A stretch of DNA of 64,000 bases, taken from NCBI GenBank assembly GCA_020744225.1, contig JAGMWG010000003.1, forward strand, positions 1,984,001 to 2,048,000, read 5' to 3'. The notes under the pieces were generated by a model. That model saw nothing but the letters and a program-made list of their open reading frames with translations, made no database searches and was not told the origin of the DNA. Made by a program: the position numbers and the translations under genes. Below, one piece after another: positions 56,851 through 64,000 of this stretch (positions within the stretch are counted from its first letter, which is position 1; each line of letters begins with the position of its first letter). Source of the DNA: Paraphoma chrysanthemicola. Lineage: Eukaryota > Ascomycota > Dothideomycetes > Pleosporales > Phaeosphaeriaceae.

Positions 56851-58260
56851 ATGGCAAGCACAGAACAGTATTTGCCACTTACTTGGACGCTTCATTCATT
56901 CATAGTTGACCATGCAATTAAATCGACCGGTCAATCACGACTGTACCTGGATAGAGCCAACAATGAGTTTGGCATCGTCTCTCACTCAGCACTCCCGATA
57001 ATTTCGATGGCACAATACCCAGACGATGACCCCATCTACTTCCAGGCTACGAGCGCTAGAGCTGCGGCATGGCGCACGAGGTGCAAGAAGATTGCTTTGC
57101 TCTTTGAGCACCTGCAGATTGATCTGGAATTCACATCGGTCGACGATGCGCAGGCATTTGTGCGTTTGATCGAGAACATAGCCATGTCTGCTGGAAACCC
57201 ATTGTTCAACTCACACGAACTCCAGCAGTGAGTATGGAATTCATCGTACCCATTCAAGTAGGCTAACAGGACACAAAGGAACGTGCCCTTCATGCGTGCA
57301 GACTTCGACATGATCAAGTTGGGCTATGTGGACCGAACGCCCCAATCTTGGATGAAGACGCCCGATGAGAATTCGGATTGGCCTCGGTAGGTTTGTATGT
57401 ACTCTCTCCCCCGAGTATAATGCTGACACTTGACAGTCTACGTCAGACCGGCGAGTGGTCGGATTTCACCATTATCGCAGGTGGCAAGACCTTCGCCGTC
57501 CATCGCATTCGGTCAGTCCTCAATCTCTACTCGGACAGACTGAGTTTACTAAGACCTTGGACAGGCTATGTAAAGAGTCCTTATACTTCAGAGCTGTGTG
57601 TAGTGGAGGCTTTGCCGTATGTCAAAACATTTCAAGCTTCTCGCAAACCTAGGCATTTGCTTACGTTCTTAGGAGAGCGCAAAGCAGTCAATCGAGCTCC
57701 CTGAATCCGCTCAAACCGTTGGCGCCCTACTCGATGAGATTTATGGCACCTATAATTCCACGACGGGATCACTCTTCACCAGCTTCGCGTTACGCCCTGA
57801 GATGGAGAAAGAGCGTGCTATGGCAAGTCTGCTTGATCTGTTCATTGCTGCAGACAAGGTATGTTTTTGGCTTCCTCTATTCACATAAACATACCTAAAG
57901 TATAAACAGTATAATCTCGAGAAAGTCAAGCGCAAAATCTCGGAAGCCATCATCGATCGCTTGCCGTTCGTTAAAGACGCCTTGACCATCGTCGACATGG
58001 CCACAAATACGTACCACGAGCAGTTTCCCTACATGGACGGTGGTTTACGGAAAGTTGTCATTGCTCAGATCGATGCTAGGCTTCCGGCTATTCTTGAAGA
58101 CGAAGCCGCCTGGAACGAGTTGTCAGGTACTAAGATGGTGCTCAAGGCGCTTCACGAGTACCAGTGTGAGCTTCGGGATGATGAAACTTCGGGCATTCCA
58201 ATCACGCCGCCGGTGACTCCAGTCAGCAGCGAGAAGAAGAGACGCGCACAGGACATGTGA
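56851..58260 (+). CDS. BTB/POZ domain protein with extra N-terminal segment
   Basis: Six exons in my model (56851-57227, 57279-57386, 57437-57511, 57565-57616, 57673-57858, 57910-58260) give 382 residues with all phases closing. Residues 1-160 (MASTEQYLPLTWTLHSFIVD..., ending DENSDWPR) match no family I know. The BTB part follows: LRQTGEWSDFTIIAGGKTFA, LCKESLYFRAVCSGGFAESA, IELPESAQTVGALLDEIYGT and LLDLFIAADKYNLEKVKRKI. BTB proteins often serve as Cul3 adaptors or dimerise. The join rests on a GTAGGT donor and a CTGAC branch site before CTTGACAG. Without that splice the first part stops at 57390 and a separate BTB gene could start at the ATG at 57420, only 30 bp further on. Confidence 0.7.
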
Positions 58261-59644
58261 AGGGTATACTTGCGCACAGAGAGAGGCGAATTGGCTTGAT
58301 GAAGTTTAGGCTTGGACTTGATGTAGCATTGGACGCACAGCTTACGAACGGACAATTCGGTGTACTGGAAGGTGAAGCTTTCGAGCAACAATCTCGTCGC
58401 CCTTAGGTAGAGCACGACGCTAGTTACCTCTGGGATACATGCAGTCGTTGGACAGTTGGCACATATCAGCTAGATGTTAGCGACTTGATGGCCGCGACGA
58501 GAATCTTGATTTGCATGTATCTCGATACCCTACTTGGCAATAATAGTGATGGCATTCATCCATCACGTCAGAGTTTTCAGAGAAGAGAGCATGCGCATCC
58601 ACTTCAGCAAAATATGATGCCTGAGCTGAAAATTCTTCTCAGCAACTACTTTGTCCAAACGACAGACAAATGTGGCTGGATTGAGACCCTCTCGTGTCTT
58701 TCAATCAAGACGTCGACGTGTCTGTCAGCCGTCTTGACAGACTCTCTTCGCATCTAAAATGTTGAGCGACGTTGTAAGGGACGGCAGCGCGAGGAGTCGG
58801 CCTGGACTCCACCTGCTTTCAGCCCAGCTCACAGGATCGCGTTGGGGAGCCGCTCTGAATTCTCATTGAGCTACCTTTCTTCCACTAATCGCTATTACGA
58901 CCCCCCAGTCGAAATCTTCATGCTCACATACCGACTTGCTCACCGATGCTACACAATCACAATCACTAATCTCCTCGTATGATCAGCCCACCTCACGACG
59001 CAGCAATAACACCAGTATCTTCAAAACTATCACCCCTGTCTCCAACTCTCCCCAAACCCTCCTCGTCAGCATGCCATCATACATGCCCATGCCCATCTCC
59101 GTACACGCTACGCATGTCCACAACCGACCATCGAAGCGACCAAGCTCACCTGCGGGATCGAGTGGCGCAGATCGCATGTCCACAGCCCTTAGTGCGGGCG
59201 CCGCTACCGAAAGATTGACTTTCGATCCATCACATGCACCGGGCCGCGTTTGGTGGATGCATCGCCAGTAACCGCGCCGGAGTTTGACTGTGCCGCAGCC
59301 TTGCAGGAGATGATGTGGAGGTTCGTATCATCGCAAAACGCACGGGCCGTCGGGTGCGGGCTTCCGAAGTGAAGCGGACAGGTGCAGATGGACGTGCATC
59401 ATGGCTACATCAAAAATTATTTAAAACGCTCTTGCTCCTCGGAGCGTTTGTAGGGGCGGCTGGCGAATTTACGAGGAATAGGGTTTCCGTGAGTCATTTT
59501 GAGTGGAGTTCGATCAGCAATTTTTTTATTTTTCGGAGTATTGATGCATGGCAATGCGCCTCACTTTACCGGATCCTCTTGCGACTGTTCGAGACTACCC
59601 TTTGCAAGATCTACACTCTCGGGTTTCCGGGCTAATTGTTGACT
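58261..59644. other. 1.4-kb stretch without a gene
   Basis: It lies between the BTB stop and the CinA-domain gene stop. Frames at 58936-59271 are Pro/Ser-rich and overlapping; I see no gene. Confidence 0.5.
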
Positions 59645-60217
59645 TCACAGTTTGCCTTCACCTTTGATCACATCTCGTACGAGTTTCAACCCTTCCACTG
59701 CAAATCTTACCATATTCGCCTCCCTCTCATTACTCCCGGTTTCTACTTCGCGCGTAATCGTCTCTCCGCCATCCTTAGCCACGGCCAGTGCCACATAGCC
59801 CGGTGTGCGATTTCTTGTCGTACCGCCGGTTGGTCCAGCTGTTCCACTTTCACTGACGGTGTACGTACTGCCCAGAGTCTTACGTGTGTGCTCGGCAAGT
59901 CCGGAAACAATATCTGGTGTGGGACCCTTGTAGTTCTCGATGTGCTGGGGTGTCCAGCCGGCGAAGGCGATGCGGGATTCAAGGGTGTAGAGCGTCAGTC
60001 CGCCCTTGTAGTATTTTGAAGCGCCCGGGTAGGAGAGGAGAGCGGCGGAGATGAGGCCACCAGCTGCCTGAGCCTGTGTAAGCATTGTTTACTGATTGAT
60101 TGTGGTGGAGAGTACTGTTTCTGCTACTGATATTGTTTCTGTGCGTTCCCTGAGAAGGGATGCAACTTCTTCGATGATTTGCTTAAGCTCTTCGGGAGGA
60201 AATTGGGGTGAAGACAT
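59645..60217 (-). CDS. CinA C-terminal-domain protein
   Basis: Two exons (60217-60116, 60073-59645; 42-bp intron) encode 176 residues. This is the stand-alone C-terminal domain of CinA. In bacteria the same domain (PncC) deamidates nicotinamide mononucleotide in NAD salvage. Typical blocks are LLRERTETISVAET, AAGGLISAALLSYPGASKYY, KGGLTLYTLESRIAFAGW, VSESGTAGPTGGTTRNRTPG and GYVALAVA. The N-terminal molybdopterin-binding half of full CinA is absent, as usual in fungi. Deaminase activity in fungi is inferred only. The short intron carries a stop and a decoy ATG, so each exon alone looks like an unrelated small frame. Confidence 0.9.
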
Positions 60218-60535
60218 TGTCAGAAATCGGCTGTAGGTTCTACGCACTCTGAAAGGTGAGATTTGAGTTGAAGCACGACAGAGAAGTGCAAAAGTTGTAT
60301 TACAAATCGTCGTTGATGTTGACCTCGGGAGCTATACACGTAAGAGTGAGCTCTCGTCGCGGGGTACATTCATGACGTGACGCGACGTGGGGTAGCTTAA
60401 CGAGCTTTCCTTTCTATTACTATTTTGCGTGCGCTTTTTACAGAGTTACACTACTTAGATTAACAGCACGAAACATAGAAGCCATAGGACCTGTGTGGTG
60501 GATAACATATGAATATCCACCTTGGTAGCCAATAC
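60218..60535. other. Intergenic
   Basis: Promoter side of the CinA-domain gene and 3' flank of the P450 gene. Nothing recognised. Confidence 0.5.
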
Positions 60536-62557
60536 TTAGTCATAAATAAACCTCTCTTCTCCCTTCCTGACCAATCGAATGGGGATAGCTGCACCTCTAA
60601 GTTGCAACGTGATAATGCTGGCCACTTTCTCTTTTAGCATATAGTCTGCCCTGTCACACGCTTTCTTGTATATGGCTCTTCTCTCTTTACCACCCTTGGG
60701 CATCTTTTCAACCTCTTCATCGCTCGCGAAATCATCAACTGCGAGCTCCACACTATACTGAGAAAAGATTGCCGCTAGGGCAGCCAAGATTTCAACCTGT
60801 GCAAAGCGTCGCCCGATGCAGGATCGAAAGCCATCGCTAAAGGGGATGTATGAACCTTTCACGGGCTTAAAAAGCTGCGATGAAGTGTCTTCGCCAGATG
60901 GTCCGCGTAGCTCCTCTTCATCGTAGTTGATGTCAACGAAGTCATCTGTAGTTTTGGCACTTGCAAACCAGCGCTCAGGTCGAAAAGAGTCGACATCTCG
61001 GACACCGCCTGCTTCCTGGTCGTTAGCGGGAGCCGGCCAGTATTTCGAATTGCGATGAACGGCGCAGCTCAAGAAGATGTGTGTGCCCCCCGGGATTGTG
61101 TATTGTTCTCCCTGCAGTGTCAGCTGCTGAGGTCGCCCAGGAGCAGTGGATTTCGGAATGTTGACAATGGGTTGGAGCAATCTCAGTGTCTCGTTCATGA
61201 CGGCGGCGGCCATTCCAGCAAACAGCTTCGGAAAGTGTTCTTCGTAGGTCCAATCTTGAGGTGCCTTGCCCTGAGCAATCTTCTCCACATCTTCTTGAAG
61301 CCTCTTCTGGGAGTCTGGGTTCATCGCCAGGAAAATCAAAGAGAAGTGTATGGTATTCGCAGTCGTTTCGTGCCCGGCCAGCATCAGCACGAAGGCGTTG
61401 CCCAGGAGGTCGCTTTTCTTTAGCTGTGTATTGGACTCGTCAAGAATTCCGCTGCCTCGGATCAAGGCCTCAAACAGATCCATGCCACCTGTTGCATCCC
61501 CGGACGCAACTTGCGCTTTCTTCACTTCATATAATTCGTCCATATACTTTCCCCATTCGGTGAGTGCTTTCCCTACAGTGCGATGCATCTTTATTGGTGA
61601 TTTTTCTGTACAAGGTCAGTTCCGTACTTCTTCTGCACCGCACTGCGCGAAACGAAGATTTGAGACCCACCTAGAAGCTTCTGAGGCATGATGATTGTCC
61701 ACATGATGTTGTGAAGAAGCTCACTGAGGGCTTTGCGATAGCTCATTTCATGCCCGGCAGGTATCTCCGAGCCCACAAACATTGATTTTCCTCCACTCTT
61801 TCTCTCGGCGACTGACTTCCCCTCTTCGTGAGGCCAAACTACACGAACGTCGAAACCGGCACTGCTGATGACATAGAGGGCAAAGTTCATTGCACCCAAG
61901 GACGGTTCCGCCACAGTCTGGTTGCCACGACCATCGGCACCGGCCCAAAGACCTATGAGGGACTTGGCGTGGTGTAGTGACTCGGTGAATACTAGTTCGT
62001 TGTTCTTCTCACCGAAACTGGGAGCAGCAAGTTTGCGATGCATCCGCCAATCTGCACCTTCGGTCGAGACAAGATTCTTGCCATATATATCGAGTGCTTT
62101 ATACATCTCCAATGGTTTGGGAAAATCCGCTCTTCGAGTTGTGATTTGTGTCATGGCTTCAGCATCGGCCACAAAGCAATGAATTATCGTTGGCGATGCA
62201 AGAAGAAAGACATCTTTGCCGAGCATTTCGTATGGCTTGTGGCCAATTCGATAGCCCCATTCTGGATGCAAAAGTCTTTGCAAGAAATCAGTACACGATC
62301 ACTTGGGAAGTATTGTAGCGGAGACTATACTCTATCCATAACCCTTGCCACGATGCGGGCAACAGAGCTTTCAGGACGGGCGTCCATAGTGCAAATGTGG
62401 ACAGCCAAAACACGCTGAAGACGTTCCATGGGATAACCACTACAGGTAACCCAGAGCTTTTGGCTAGCGCAACATTACGTGAGAGGTTACGATACGTGGT
62501 GATGAAGTAGTAGAAGCCGAAGGCTACGAATGCGCTCACTATGAGGGTGGCGGCCAT
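60536..62557 (-). CDS. Cytochrome P450 monooxygenase
   Basis: Three exons (62557-62331, 62275-61671, 61605-60536; introns 55 and 65 bp) give 633 residues, somewhat longer than average. An N-terminal anchor (ATLIVSAFVAFGFYYFITT) places it in the ER membrane. The I-helix motif AGHETT is at 354-359, the K-helix ETLR at 416-419, then FRPERW and the heme loop PFSDGFRSCIGRRF with Cys540 as the heme ligand. A strongly acidic insert (DINYDEEELRGPSGEDTSS) separates PERW from the heme loop. The start is the ATG at 62557, as upstream codons are non-ATG. No secondary-metabolism genes adjoin it, so its substrate cannot be guessed from context. Confidence 0.94.
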
Positions 62558-64000
62558 AGCGCTCACGGACCGCGAAAGGAATATGTGCTGGCAAATGCGA
62601 TCGAACGTATGTTTAACATAAAGCGGTATACAAATGCGGTCGCGATGCGGCGGGGCTGGCGACGCTGGTATCGTGGTATGAGGACAGATGTGAGTTCACA
62701 GACGGCTGGCGATCCCCATGACGTCTACATATCCGTCTCATTGCAGTTTGAAGGGGTTCGCTTATGTTGGTAGGCTCAGATACGTGCATTTTTGTTTCTC
62801 AGCTACAGACTAAAACTCCAACAAAATGCTCTTATACGTGCAGAAACCCAGATGCCCTTCATGGTGTTTACTCGCTTCAATGAGGGGTCTCACGTAAGAT
62901 TTCTGGGCAGGATGCTCCTCGATCGGGATTAGCGGCTGTATTTCTTGGCACATCTTTCGTCGCACGACACAGGCGACATGTCACAACCGGAAAAATCATT
63001 TTCGCGGAACGACACGCAGATCATATGCGGGCACGATACACATGTCTCACACGGTGTCACAGCACATCGGAAGCTGCACTCGTTGCGAGCACTGTGCATG
63101 CTTTACGACCGGGACGCGTTAGCCACCGTCTTTCCGGCAAACCGATCAGCGACAAGTGCGCTTCCAACCAGATGCTCGCGTTGAACTTGCCTTCACTTGT
63201 CAGTGCGAATGTTTCGACGTCAGTTGCCTCTCGTCCGCGACTTCGGCGTCGGACTGGGCGATATGAATACTGCGAGTAGTCATGGCATTGGCGTCTTGCG
63301 CGGTGTTTCAGCACGCTTGGTTTCTGGAAATGAAGCCGTGAAGAGTCAGTAACGAATCATTTTCGTAAGCATACTTGCCATCCGAGGTGCACAGATTCGG
63401 CAGAGAAATTAATCAAGGCTGGTCGCCTCTAACAAACGCCATGTCGGATAGTGAAGCTGCTCACCGACTCGAAGGCAATGCGCACCAGGAGCTTGACTCG
63501 GTTGAGAAACCTCATGGTCCGTTTCTAGAAGAGGGCCGCGACCATGGAAAGAAACTATGCTCATTGGGCAACTCTTAGCCTCATTGTGTCGCGAACCACG
63601 TGGTGCCGCCACGGTCATGCACAACTACTAGCCGGGGTACGCATGCCGGAGGTCACAGTTTGACGACATTGTCACCGACGTCCCCTCCAAAAAAGACTTC
63701 GGTCATCCACTGTCAAGTTGATGAGCATTGCTGCTGCTGTGTCGAGGGTATAGGGTGATTGCACTATGCCATGTTCCCGGCATTCAAGTCGAGACGGGCA
63801 GACTCGGCTTTCGATGATCCCAGCTTGATAGCGTCCTTGCTACCACCCTAGAATGGTTTAGCACGTAGGGTTCGTTCGCCCGTCCAGTGAATGCTTTGGC
63901 AGCTGACCTCCGTCGTCGCGGCACTTGCGTTACTCGAGTCGGTTGTCTTGCACGTTTCGAACTGCACATGTGCGTTGCGAGAAGTACACATGTCACAACC
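62558..64000. other. End of window, no gene seen
   Basis: About 1.4 kb upstream of the P450 ATG. Only short overlapping frames without protein features; no tRNA found. Confidence 0.5.

Noticed and set aside
62558..64000. Search for a transposon, terminal repeats or a secondary-metabolite partner gene next to the P450
   Set aside because: No transposase-like frame, terminal repeat or biosynthetic enzyme is visible in the available sequence.

Overview
The window is nuclear DNA of a filamentous ascomycete. Nearly every gene is split by 42-116 bp introns with GTRNGT donors and CTNAY-like branch sites, spacing is compact, and a frequency (frq) clock gene, a bli-3-type gene, a Zn2Cys6 regulator, a PhiA-like wall protein and a DUF6594 protein are all present. 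This combination is typical of Pezizomycotina. A dothideomycete (Mycosphaerellales/Capnodiales type) is my best guess, but that is inference. Where exons are given below, I joined them from splice sites and checked that the reading phase closes.

Layout. 1.5-10.7 kb: a membrane SH3 protein, tRNA-Thr(AGU), a Zn2Cys6 transcription factor with a 103-bp perfect tandem duplication upstream, a conserved protein of unknown function, and a three-exon acylphosphatase that no single reading frame reveals. 11.7-22.7 kb: alternative oxidase, a peroxisomal alcohol (methanol) oxidase ending in SRL, a VOC/YycE-like protein, a multi-pass membrane protein with an apparent one-base frameshift, and a type II NADH dehydrogenase. 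23.2-29.2 kb: the Mis14/Nsl1 kinetochore protein, a small conserved protein and a Ras-GAP. 31.3-38.4 kb: a DUF6594 protein and FREQUENCY. 40.0-43.0 kb: a divergent COQ9/CMR1 pair. 44.3-53.0 kb: PhiA-like secreted protein, DUF167, arginase, a small one-TM protein, a SigF-like NTF2-fold protein, bli-3 and BFR1. 53.2-62.6 kb: uroporphyrinogen-III synthase, a conserved nuclear-looking protein, a BTB protein with an unusual N-terminal part, a CinA C-terminal-domain protein and a cytochrome P450. The first 1.5 kb, the last 1.4 kb, 13.0-14.9 kb and 29.2-31.3 kb show no convincing gene.

How the genes may work together. NDH-2, COQ9 (ubiquinone synthesis) and alternative oxidase are parts of the non-proton-pumping respiratory bypass, and all lie within 30 kb. 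Alcohol oxidase, a peroxisomal H2O2 producer, sits between two of them. FRQ and BLI-3 both belong to the light/clock circuit and are 12 kb apart, with CGATC-type motifs upstream of each. These are ordinary single-copy genes, so clustering may be accidental. I see no secondary-metabolite cluster, transposon, CRISPR or viral sequence.
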